From the NCBI RefSeq assembly GCF_910596095.1, contig NC_056538.1, positions 17,842,501-17,906,500 on the forward strand: a stretch of 64,000 bases of DNA. The letters run 5' to 3'. The translations under genes were made by a program, and so were the position numbers. The notes beneath the pieces are model-generated. The model saw nothing but the letters and a program-made list of their open reading frames with translations, did no database searches and was not told the DNA's origin. Of the stretch, positions 1 through 13,100 are shown piece after piece; within the stretch, counting starts at the first letter, position 1; each line of letters opens with the position of its first letter. Source of the DNA: Thunnus maccoyii. Taxonomy: Eukaryota > Chordata > Actinopteri > Scombriformes > Scombridae.

Positions 1-75
1 GTGAGTGAAATAAATACTGTACTACTTTGTGTCATTTATGATAACATCTATCTTATGATGTTTCTCTCCCTATAG

Positions 76-1124
76 ACAAGTCATCAGTAGCAGGTTCAGA
101 GGAGGCAGAGCCCCAATCCCCTCCCATAAAGCCACGGGAGACACGGCAAAAGGCTGTTCAAGAAGCTCCTCCCAAGAAGGGGCGTCGGTCACGACGCTGT
201 GGCCAATGCTCAGGCTGCCAGGTTCCAGAAGATTGTGGTGTCTGTACCAACTGTCTCGACAAGCCCAAATTTGGTGGACGGAACATTAAAAAGCAGTGCT
301 GCAAGTAAGTCTGATGAGCTGTTTGTCACAATAGATCACTGATATTATTATGTATGTCTTGAATAACATTTTTATAACTTTTAATGGAATATTTAAGAAA
401 TTAAAGATTAAATTTTGTGTCACTGTCTACAGGATGAGGAAGTGTCAGAATTTGCAGTGGATGCCTTCAAAGATGTTTCTTCAGAAACAAGGCAAAGGCA
501 AGAAAGACAAGAAGAAGAACAAGTTGTCTGAGAAGAAGGAGGGTCTCAATCCGGTAAAGGGACCGAGCTCAGAGTCTGGCCCCAAACCCACTCCCGCACC
601 ACCGAAGGAAGAACCTTCCCGCAAAAAGAGTGAAACTCCTCCTCTAAAACTGGGAGAGGAGAAGTCGCGACAGCAGCCGTCATCAAAGCAATCATCTCCA
701 GCTCTGGCATCTTCCCCTGCCCCAAACGAACCCCCTCAGGCTGCCAGCACAGTCACAGCCCAGGCTCAGTCTCCAGCCCTGACACCAGACCCAAAACAGC
801 TCTCTGTCTCGAGCAGTGTCTCCAGTAAGAAGGGACACAAATTACAGCAGCCTGTAACAACATCCTCCTCCTCGTCATCATCCTCTTCCACATCATCATC
901 TTCCTCATCCTCCTCATCTTCCTCCTCGTCATCTTCAGCCCAGAATTCCCCCTCCCAGTCTATGCAATCTCATCAGCCATCCCAACAGCAGCAACGACCA
1001 TCTGTGAGTCAGGCGCCATCAAAAAAAGACGCCTCACCCAAGATTCCACTGAGCGAGCCCAAGAAGAAGCCCCAACAGCACTCGTCACAGCAGCAGAGCT
1101 CGACTACAGCAACATCGGATACAG
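76..1124 (+). CDS. kmt2a: kmt2a exons encoding the CXXC zinc finger and Ser/Pro/Gln-rich linker
   Basis: Two exons (76-304 and 433-1124). The first ends inside the CXXC domain, which binds unmethylated Cp[20 protein letters not shown] is followed by [12 protein letters not shown], and the domain finishes across the junction as KKQCC, then [14 protein letters not shown]. The zinc-binding cysteines match human MLL1 almost completely. The second exon continues into a lysine-rich, then Ser/Pro/Gln-rich linker with about 24 serines at 861-936. The linker has little similarity to human beyond composition. The exon at 76 starts with two bases of a split codon, showing that earlier exons exist. Confidence 0.96.
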
Positions 1125-4100
1125 GTAAGAAACTGGTCCCATCTTGTTATAATAAATGTAAAGCTTAACAAAACTCCACTCTTATTTGTCATTTACTTTC
1201 TCTTTTTCAAAGTTGAATTAAAACAGATGAAGAAGCCAACTTCTCGCTCTGTTCCTCCATCTCCTAAACAGAGACCAAAAGACAAGGTAGGAATTAGCGT
1301 CAGTTGGTTTATTCAGACCTTTAACTCATTGTTGTCTATTGTATCTTGTATGCATTGTTTGTTACCATGTGAACTTGCTTCAGCCATAGATTTAGAGAAA
1401 CCCATAACTTTGTCAATGTACTGTATAAACCACATATTATTTCCAATATTCACTATTCTCTTTCATATCTCCACTCTTGTCTGACAAACTCGAGAAGCCG
1501 CTGAGCACTAAATCACCCAGCAGCTGTACTTTAAACTGGCTGAGCACTCCCTCGACTAGGGGCCAGGCGAAGTCCAGATCACCCTGCGACGGAGTGCATC
1601 GTATCAGAGTGGATTTCAAGAGGGACCATGATGTGGAGAAGGTGTGGGAGGCTGGCGGCCTCAGCCTGCTCACCTCTGTGCCTGTCACGCCCAGGGTGCT
1701 CTGCTTCTTATGTGCAAGCAGTGGAAATGTTGAGGTAAAAGAAAAACATGCCCACTTTTGATCATTTTCTTAAAAACATTCTCTTTTAAATTTCAATTTC
1801 TTTTCCTTTACTACTGTTTCTATTTAGCACTTTGTTCTCTACCACTCCTTTGTCTTTCTCTCTTAATAGAAAATAATAGAATACTATTTGAGCAGTCGGT
1901 TAAAAATGGTCTGTCTAAACTGCCTCACATATGCCACTGCTCATAAGAGTCTCCAAGTTATTCATCAGCCATATTGGAGTCGGGAGTCTCAAACAGTTGT
2001 TTCCCTCTCTGTCTCTTTTCTATCTCTGTAGTTCGTCTTCTGCCAGGTATGCTGTGAACCGTTCCATCTCTTTTGCCTGGGCGAGTCTGAGCGCCCTCTC
2101 CAGGAGCAATTTGAGAACTGGTGTTGTCGACGATGCCGATTCTGCCAGGCCTGTGGGCGCCAGCACCAGAAAACTAAAGTAAGCCATTCAGTACACTTTC
2201 TGTTCATTTGAGGCTGGATACAAAAGAAGCTTAGTTTAGAGTGACAGTTTGTAAAGGCTGGAGAATCCTCCCTAGAAAGAAGCTTCCTGGCCTTGCCAGC
2301 TGACAGCACTTAATCAGCTTCTTGGATTCCTGCCATGATTTTATTATTTAACTCAAGTCCTGTGTATGATGTGCATGGTGTGAGCTTCGTATGGTTGTCA
2401 TTTTAAGATTATCTATACAGATATTTGGTCAATGCAACGCAATCAGATGCCTGTTGGATTGCTTTTATGTGTTGGTACATGTTAATGAAGTATATGAATT
2501 TGTTGGTTATTGGTCATCAGAGAGCTAAAAGCTACACAAATAGTTGAGTTTGAAACAAATCTCTGCCTAAACAGTATCATCTTCTGTGCAATCTGTGCTA
2601 CATGATCATAAACTTCATGCAGCTTTAACATTTATCAGTGTTTCATAGCCAGACAAACAGTGAGTGTAAGAAACAGTTGTTAACTTGTCTGTGACATTTT
2701 ATTTTCAGTATTTATGAATGGCAGAGTGGCTCTTGATTTGCAATGGGGAAAAAGTGCTGTGGCATAATATGTTGTAAAGCTTTTACCTGGGCTAGTGTTG
2801 ACCCTCAGCTACATAAAAAAAACTTGACTGCAGTTGTTTTCACTTAAGTGGCTGCCTACAAACTGCTGCCAGGCACAGCTCACACTATAGCTGTATCGTA
2901 ATACCTTTTGATAATGTTGTTTATTCATCCATGAATCCCACTATAAATGTGCTTCTCAATAAGCCGTGGAGAGCACTGTTGTTGAATCTGCACAAAATCA
3001 TAGAACCACTGTAGTGTTGCAACAAATATAATGTTTCCTTGTTTGATATTTAAATGATCTCATGTCACTTTTGTCCTCTTTCACTGTAGCAGCAGCTGCT
3101 AGAGTGCGATAAGTGCCGTAACAGCTATCACCCGGAGTGCCTGGGTCCCAACCACCCTACCAGACCCACCAAAAAGAAGAGAGTCTGGGTACGAATACAC
3201 ACGATGCTTCCTTTAGACATCCTCTTCACCTTCGCACCTTAATACATATACTGTCACCGTTGCACTGCTACCTGACCAAACGTTAGTATTATACACATAC
3301 ATTTTCCTCTAGCCTGTCCTTTTGTTCACACATTCTTCGAAGCCTCTCACAGTGGTGTCATTTCCATTCATGGGACCCTCTCGCAGGCAACGCCTATGAA
3401 AACATTTTACCACTCTCACAGCGTCACTTTCACACCACAACTGCTTGCAAGTTTCTGCCATATAGTCACCAACTTTTTTGTTGTTTTCAGGTTTGCACCA
3501 AGTGTGTGCGCTGTAAGAGTTGTGGAGCCACTAAACCTGGGAAGTCCTGGGATGCCCAGTGGTCACATGACTTCTCCATGTGTCATGACTGTGCCAAACT
3601 CTTTGCTAAAGGTGAGTGACAAGCATGTGGGGCCCAAAATAATGCTCACTGTTAAGGAGTGATTGTATATATACATCACCAGTGTAGAACTGCAACAATT
3701 TAGATGATTGAATAATCCTTTTAGTCATTTTTAAAATGAAAAAAATTGCTAGTTTCAACTTCTCAAATGTGTGATATACATGATAGGAAACTGAATATCT
3801 TTGGGTTTTGGATTGTTGGTCAAAGCAAGACATTTGAAGACATCATCTTTGGCTCTAAGAAAGTATAATGGGCATTTTTCCCTAGTTTCTGAGATTAAAT
3901 AGACAAAATGATTCTTCAATTAATTGATCAAATAATCATCAGATGAATCAATAATGGAAATAATAATTGCAGCCCTATACCGGTATTTTCTCTGAGATTA
4001 AAGCAGAAGGATTTCCTCAGTGACCTGTATTTTGTAGACTTATACTTAAAAATTTTCATCAGCAACTTGAGCCGTGAAGTTGACAACCATTTGAAGGGCA

Positions 4101-7100
4101 ACATTTGAATCAAAGCGATCTTGTGCTAAGTGGTATAAATGTTTCTCACCTTACATGTTATCCTCTCTCTCTCAGGGAACTTCTGCCCACTGTGTGATAA
4201 GTGCTATGATGATGATGACTATGACAGCAAGATGATGCAATGTGGCCGTTGCAACCATTGGGTTCATGCCAAGTGTGAAAATCTGACAGGTCAGTAGGCC
4301 TCAAAAGAAAATTGTATTGAAATACAAATTTAATGAAAGATCCTCACAAGTAGATTTGAGTATTTAGCAGCACTTGTTGCACTTCATTTGTCTCGTCAGT
4401 CGTCAGTGTCTGTGCAGCTGACTGACAGGCTGTCATTTTGAAGAGCCGTTGAATGACGATAAACCTAATAATGACCTGTCATCTGTCTCTGTCCCTCAGA
4501 TGAAATGTACGAGCTGCTGTCAAAGCTGCCAGAGAGCGTTGCCTACACATGCACCAAATGTACGGAACGCCATCCAGCCGAGTGGCGAACAGCGCTGGAG
4601 AGGGAGCTTCAGGGCTGCATTCGTCACATCCTTACTGCACTGCTCAACTCACGCACATCCACACACCTGTTACGCTACAGACAGGTTAGATAACACACAT
4701 CCTTCTGTAACTCTGATGCAGCTGCTTTTGAGGAGTTTCCAAAACCAAACAAACACTTCTACATGGCATTTGCTATTTTAGTTGCTGTCATTCTACGCCA
4801 GTGTTTGTATAGTCAAAACATACATTATGATGCTGCTCCACAGATTAATGCAAATACTGAGTAAACACTGATGGATGCAATCAGATTAAGTTAGAGTTTA
4901 ATGAACATAATAGTAAGAACTCTACTGAGGGTGTAACTCTCTTTGGGGCAGGCGGTGAAACCTCCAGAGCTGAACCCAGAGACAGAGGAGAGTCTTCCAT
5001 CCCGTCGCTCCCCTGAGGGCCCGGATCCTCCAGTCTTGACTGAAGTCACCCCCACACCTCCCAGTGACTCTCCTCCAGACCTGGAGTCTGTCGAGAAAAA
5101 GATGGATCAAGGTCGCTACAAATCAGTGGTAAGTATGTGTTTTCTTTTGAGCTGCATCTCTTCTGTTCATTATATCACAGGCAAAGCAATTAGTGTTGTA
5201 CAACAACAGCTGTGAAGCATTTGTTGTAGAAGATTATCATATTGTATGTGTTCTCATGTTTTGAAGCCATGTTTAGGCCTGTGTGGTGTCTCTTATATCA
5301 ATCTATATAAAGCAAGTAATCTCTGTCTGTCTGTCTGTATGTTTGTCCTTCGCATATCTTGAGAGTCATTCATCTGATCTACTTCACGGTTGGCGGGTGC
5401 ATTGCTGGAAACACAAGGGAGTGCAGTGTCGAATTTGGTGCAATTTGGACACGCGACACGTTAAATATTAATAAACTTGAAATAAACAAGCGGTCAGGGG
5501 ACTGCTCCGCTCTGCAGCAGCAGGGCGGGGCTTCTGGGCTCTGTGCCTGGATGTTATGATCAGAGCTGTACAATCCCTGCCATGAGAGAGAGGAGGGGAT
5601 GTCATCTCTCTTCATTTGATAACGTTAAACTTAGGCTTTGATGTGGGTTTCCCGACTCATTTCAAAAAAGACAAGAAAAAGAGAAAGGGCGAGCAAGCTG
5701 AGAGCACAAGCGGGCAACAGAGAGACAGTGGTGGAAAGCTTTCTCTGAGAGAGAGAAAGCCCGTGAATGACAGAAATACATTATTTTCTGATTGTTTCAT
5801 GGCGGTTACGTTCTAAAGCACAACTAAACTACCAAACACTCAACAGGTGATTTACTGAGGAGACAGATGCTCTTTTGGTGCAATTTGGACACATTTAATA
5901 TTAATAAGCTTTGAATAAACAAGCAAACAGCGAGCCGCTCAGCTCCGTGTCTAAGTGCAGCAGAGGATTTCTGATATAAACACCGTCACATCACAGCAGG
6001 GTGGGGCTTCTGGGCTCTGACTCGACTTCACACTTGGTGGATGTACTGCTGAGGACCCAAGGAAGTGCAGTGCTGAGTGTGAAGTTGCTTGGACACGCAA
6101 CACGTTTAATATTAATTAACTTTAAATAAACAAGCGAACAGCGAGCCACTCAGCTCTGTGTCTGAGTGCAGCGGGGGCTGTTTGATATAAACATCGTCAC
6201 ATCACAGTGGCGCGGGGCTTCTGGGCTCTAACTTGCTGAGTGGGACAAAGGCATGCGAGGGAAGAACGAGCATACACAGGAGAAAAAAAGAGGCGGAGGC
6301 AGTAAAACTAGCCAATAGGAGTAAACTGCTTCTATGGTTCAACCTCGCTGGTGAAGTTTCTGTCTGGATTAAAACCATTTAATTTATTAAGTCCGTATCA
6401 TTTTAATTTATTCGATTGTCATTTGATACATATATATGCAGTTGCTTCTACGGTTCAACGTTTTGAACGAGCACTGCTCTAGTAATGGTAAATTAACAGA
6501 CATTAACAGTCATTTAATAATGACATTTCCACCAGTGTCCCTCAATAGTTCACTGTTTTCATGAGTGTCAGATGCTTTTAGGAAGAGAAGACATTGGCAG
6601 TTATAGGAAACACTGAGGAAGACGGTGAGGAGCAAAAAAAGGGCAGAGTGACACTTTATTTCCATAGTTTGCTGCCAGCAGACAGGGGGAAAGAAAGTAT
6701 GAGAAGGCGGGCACTGTGTCATACTCTGTGTTCATCATTTTTCTGTCAGCTGGAGTTCAGTGACGACATCGCGCGAATCATTCAGACGGCCATCAACGGT
6801 GATGGCGGCCAGCCCGAGAGCAGGAAAGCCAACAGCATGGTCAAGTCTTTCTTCATCCGGGTAAGAACTGCACATCAACTCTGGATATATATTATATTCT
6901 CACAGCACCAGTGAATACTTGTGCATACTTGCAGATTCCACTATGACAGGAATGCAGGTTTTGGGTCATTTCAGACAACTTGACCATTGTGTTTTCTTAC
7001 ACGTGTCATGTTTCTAAAAATTCTTGATGTTCTATTTGGAGCAGGTATGGGATAAATAGCTACATCAAAGTATAGCACCATCAAGCTAGCCCCATTCTGC

Positions 7101-10100
7101 TGAGCACTAACCATAATCTCGCTCCAAATGAAAGTCTGTGCAGGCACTTTCTGTATCAGTAAGTTAATATGTGACCTTGATCGAGTGTTTTCTGTTTCAG
7201 CAAATGGACCGAATCTTCCCATGGTTCAAAGTGAAAGAGTCCAGGTTTTGGGAAAGACAAAAAGTCGCTGCCAAGTGAGTCTCTAACACATCGTAGTCTT
7301 TGTACTGAATACAAAGAGTTCAGTGTACAGTTTCCATCTGTACTGAGTAACTCATTGCAATTATTTAAGCCATCCTTTATCTTTAAGAGTTGATTCTAGA
7401 TTATTTTTACAATCTTAGGATGTAATTATTTGAAAGATTTTTTAAAAATTAATTTGATTTATTTACTTGCTGTAGCAGGTTTGTTTTGTGCGGTAAAAAA
7501 TCAGGCAGAAGTACAATCTCAGAAACAATCTCAAATTAGTTTGAACAAAGTCTTTGAAAGTTTTTTTTTTCTAAGCAAGTAGGCTTTTATTAATGAACAC
7601 AATATCTGATTAGTGTAACACAAACAGCAGATGGAAATTTTTGGTTTGTTCATCAAACTTGAATTTGAAACTGTAAAATCCCTACAGGCTGCAACTTAAC
7701 TTTGCTTTCTTTTGTTTTTTACAATATATTTTTATTATTATTTTCCATTTCATCAAACTTTAGATACTATAAGCAATGCAGTCCACATTAAACAATATAC
7801 ACATTTTTAAGCAACACCCTCCAGTAGGCGGTGATCTCAGTCTTAAAAGCATTGTTAAGTGTGTGATGCAGCATTATTTTCTAAACTTGTAGTTGGAGTT
7901 ATGTTTGCAATTACAGAGTGAAAAGTTTGGATTTAATACTCTTGTAATGTGAGCCCGGCCTAAAACCTTGGGAGAAGAACTGCAGTTTTCAAGAACTGTA
8001 GGTCTGTAATTATTGAAATGACGAGCAAGATGTGGTTTCTCTGGGAGAAACTGTACCATCATCTGTATAAAAGGAAAGCAGAGAACTAATATTTATAAAA
8101 ATTTGTGGGCTGACTGTACCAACAACCTCTGAGATGTTTAGTGGAAATAACAGCCAAGGGGCAAGATCAGGACTTCACATGATAGTCAGTATCTTTTTGA
8201 GTAAACGAAATGGGATCAAAGCTGCTTTGAGGAGTAAAGTCAAACTAGTGAGACGAGTAGATCACCCCTCTCAGCTTTCTGATACAGTAGCAAAAGTTCT
8301 GAACTGTTGTTGAACTTGCTATGACTCAAAGGATTCTCAGATGAGTAAAATCTACAAAGCTGTGTGATGTTTAGTTTTGGGAATCAGAGCTAAAACATTT
8401 GCCCCTGACATCAGAGACAAAAAGGGACTCTTTAAACGACTTAACAGAAATGACTGACCTAGTAGAAGAGATCAATGAAATGGATTCCTCTCAACATACC
8501 TTATCTCAGGACAGTGACTGCGATTAAATGTCCCAGTCAAGACTTAAAGCTGCAGTAATGAAATTGATTCCACAGTTTCTCTGAATTAATGAGCCCATTA
8601 GACAGCTCAGCGGTGAATGTAGTGGGAAATAGATGGTTAGAGGCGAAGCGAAGATAAGATAGAATTCAAAATAACACTGATTAATATGATTATAAATATT
8701 TCTACTGAAAAGATTGTTAGTATCTGTATATTTGTGTGCATTCTTTATTGACTACAGAATATAGGATCAATAAAAATCAACCCCCATTAGCTGTAGTTGG
8801 TTCTCTTTGTCTAAGGCTGTGGGCAGTTTAATCAGTCACCTGAAAGTTATTTATGGAGGGCAGCAGATATTGATCAGTACATATTCTCACTCTCACAATG
8901 ATTAATAATGAAATGATCATATTGAATAATTGATGCTCTTTACAGAGATGAGCTGCTTATTATTTGTCATTGTTAGTAGCTCAAAGCTCATAACCTCTTT
9001 TTTTGGGGCATGCGACTTGAATCTATATTTTGCAAATGAGTGGTATAGTTGTGCCACTTCGTTTGCTGGAATCCTTCATACATTCACACTTTCTCTCTCA
9101 CTCATTCACTAACTCTCACAGTCATTTGCTCACATTCGCCAGCTATCAGCTTTCCCAAAGCATTTACTGTGCCTTGCCTCCAGGCATTGTGGGAGGCAAA
9201 CCGTCACAGTGTCACATTTCACTTGTAGGCTCTTTGATACATATTTGTGGTCTAATTGTGGTTTGCTTGTCATTTCGGTCTTTTGCGTTATGTATCAGCA
9301 CTCCTATCCAAGAAACAAATGATCCATCCAGTGGATCCTGTGGCCATCACTGGATGGATGCCTCTTAAACATATGCTTCAACTGTTTTTTTTAATATGAA
9401 ACGTAATGTCACAACATGTCACACCAATTATCCAGCCTCGCTTGACTTGGCAAGACTTAAAGCTATGATGCAGGACTTTTACATATAAATGAAGGTCCAT
9501 TACATTCAAGCCCTTGCCAAATGAGTTCACACAATGCTTAACAATGATTAAGCCTATAACTGCCGGATAAATCTCTCTGTATGTCACATTATACAGAGTT
9601 TTTAATCCTTCTGTCGGGTTTGACATTCCTGCGCTGGCTGCATGAATGCATGCAGACTTCTGCCAGCCGAGCAGCTAACTTCCGGTTAGCCCTCTGCTAA
9701 CTTTAATGGGAATAAAATATGTGGCTCTTCTAGACTTTCCAAATGTTATTAGACTGAATGGATCAAATTCTGATAGTGAAATGAGTCATTTCATAGGGGT
9801 TGTGTGATGCTCAAAACAATTTTTCCACTTACAGCTGCAAGAGTAGCGACAGAGTAGGCTACGGCGGTGCCTATGACATAAGCATGTCGACAGTGTTTTT
9901 GTCATTACTCTCACTGCCAGAAGGGGGAGACAAATGTTCAGCACTGCAGGTTTAACTTGGCAAAGCCATTTCGATGTGACTATTTATTACTGCTGTCACT
10001 GCTCACTTGCTAATTTTCATACCTTCCAGGGGGAAAATCCTTAGATCCTTATAGCACTGCAGATCTCCTGTAAGATAGTGCTGATGGATTTAACACCCTT

Positions 10101-13100
10101 TTAAGTGGTTGCCAACATATGTAATTTATCTTCTATAAAAAGCAACACCTGTCACACAATCTTTTTTTTATTTTTTTTTTTATTGGTGCCTGCTTGTAGG
10201 GACATATGCTCACAGTTTGTTTATGGGTGATATTTCAGAATACATGACCTTACATAAAGATAGTGGCCTGTGGCATTTTCGAGATTTTATTTTTCAAATT
10301 GCATATCTTCTCATTAGAGGCTTTTAAATTTATTATAATAGAGTAGATGGTTCAGTGGCCTTTTTACTACACAATAAATAATGTCACAAAGGTGGAATAT
10401 ATCAAAATTTTACTTGCATTCATTTCACTCAACTTAAATATATAACTTATAAAAAATGTAACATAACTTTGGTTTAAAATCCCAAAGTCCCCCTTGTTGA
10501 GAGCAATGATCACTAAAGCAAGAATTGCATTTAACTGCCTCAGAAGCTGCCTTAGAAATCATAATACCATCAATTAATCTGAAGTTTTAAAGAGTGATGA
10601 ATGTTGTTTTGATGTAACAACAATAACCACCACACAGAAATAACCCTGGATTGTGTTCTTAGAGTCTTTTTCATGTCCTTAGGCTTGTGGTTATTTTGAA
10701 GTTCTTTTGGATTGTCTTGATTGATGGCCTTTGGCAATAAAATAATCAATCCTTTTTGGATTTAGAAATTCATATGTAAGTTAGTCCTAGCAGTGACTGT
10801 CTGTTTGTGCTGTTGTTTCACAGCAGTGGTCTCCTTCCCAATGCTGTGCTGCCACCATCCCTGGACCATAACTATGCCCAATGGCAAGAGAGACAGGAGC
10901 TTTCCCGCGCTGAGCACCCCCACCTCATGAAAAAGATTATCCCAGCTCCCCGGCCCAAGACCCCCGGTGAACCGGATTCTCCAGCCTCCTCTCCTCCACT
11001 CCCTCCATCTCTACCCCCACCACCTCCACTTCTACCTGGTAAGGCAATCTGCAAAAATGTGTATACACACATTTGCACATCTTATCACTTAGTGGTTTTC
11101 TTCTTAATTCCACCATTGTTTGTTGTTTTCAGATCGTGAAGACAGCCCAGAGCTCCCTCCTCCACCAGGAGTTAGTGATTGCAGGCAATGTGTTCTGTGT
11201 CTGAAATATGGAGATGAGAACACTAATGTGAGTAACAAATCTGCTTGGACTCGCTTCAACACATAAAAGGTTGAGGCTGTCATTTGAAATGAGTCTGTAT
11301 GTTTCAGGAGAGTGGCAGGTTGCTGTACATCGGTCAGAACGAGTGGACCCATGTGAACTGTGCCCTGTGGTCTGCTGAGGTGTTCGAGGACGACGATGGC
11401 TCTCTGAAAAATGTTCACATGGCTGTTCTCAGGGGAAAACAGCTGGTAAGAGAGCACACTTTGTCCCTCACAAGTTCCCACTCTATATTCAATTTATATT
11501 GATCGGACAGACACATGAAACCTGTGTCTATGTACTCCTCAGCGCTGCGAGAAGTGTCAAAAGCCAGGGGCCACAGTTGGCTGCTGCCTCACCTCTTGCA
11601 CCAGTAACTACCACTTCATGTGCGCCCGTCAGTGCCACTGCGTCTTCCTGGAGGACAAGAAAGTCTATTGTCCAAAGCACAGGGATCTCATCAAGGGAGA
11701 GGTGAGGAAATCCTTTTTTACAATACATCAATCACATATTATACAGATCAAGCTACAATTCAGGAAGGAGACTCTTTCTTTTCAACTTACACATGTTTGT
11801 GTAATTTTTTTCCCCCAGGTCGTGTCTGAGTTTGAGGTGACTCGCAGGATCCTGGTGGACCTGGAGGGAATTAGTCTCAGGAGGAAGTGGTTGGCAGGAC
11901 TGGAGCCTGAAAATGTCCACATGATGATAGGTAAGGTGACTGGTGGTAGATGAATGCCAGTCTATCTTGCTTTTTACTTGACTTGTTGTTGCAACGTCTC
12001 TTGAACGCTGATTTAAACATCTTCACCATCGTTGCAGGCTCCATGACCATTGATTGTTTGGGGATATTGACTGAACTCTCAGACTGCAAACGCAAACTCT
12101 TCCCTGTAGGATACCAGTAAGTATTTTTTTATATTTTCATTTATGTGAAAGTCTTTTACGATTTTAATTGCTACCATTACAACCTTGAATCTCTGCAATT
12201 AAAGGTACCCTGTTGAGTTTTTGATCTCTAGTAGCACTATGGAGCAGTTTTTTTATGAGGGGGTCCCCATTTTGTTTGTCTTATGCACAAAGGCACACAT
12301 GCAGGTGACACAGTAAACATAGATTTAAATGATACAGGATTTAGAATAATTTAAAAATCAACTTTTCAAATGTTTTATGAGGAAGTGAGATGTTGGATAC
12401 ACACAATGCATTTTGATGAGTAAACATGACTTTTCTGTTTATAAGAAAACACTTCAGGGTATCTTTAAAATACATCTAACTGTCAGAGAAACTTGAAATG
12501 TCCAAGTCAGTTATGTTGAACTAAATAAATTCTCTCTCTCCAGGTGTTCCAGGGTGTACTGGAGTACTTTAGATGCTCGAAAGCGCTGTGTGTATACCTG
12601 TAGGATCCTAGTTTGTCACCCTCCAGTGGTAGAGTCTGACCTGAAGAGCATGATGGCTCCTGAGGAGAATCGAACGATAGCACACAGCCCACCTCCCATA
12701 GCAGGTAACCGAAGGGACTTTATATCATTTAGGTTTGCATCTGTTGCAGTACATTTATGCATCATGTTTGGTAATACAACATGTTTAACTAAAGTGAATG
12801 TTCTGTGTCACTTTCTCTTTCTTTATATAAAGACTTTCCTGATCCGTTTGAGTCTCCACGGCGCTCAGACACCCTTTCCCCTGCCAACACCCCCAAGCTC
12901 AGGGTTTACACCAGGAATCGGCACCCCAGCTACCCCCCTTGCCAGCGCTCACAAGGCCCCAGGCCCATGCCCTCCCCAGGTACAAACTTAAAGTCTTTAA
13001 AAGTTTATAATTTCTAAGATTCATATTTACATACATTCAATTTCCATTTTTTGCTTCTTTGTAGGAGGTTCCTCTCAGCCCCAAAGCCATGAGATTGTGA

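Noticed and set aside
5283..5816. ORFs in the kmt2a intron
   Set aside because: They lie within the Helitron-like repeat and have no transposase or other domain.
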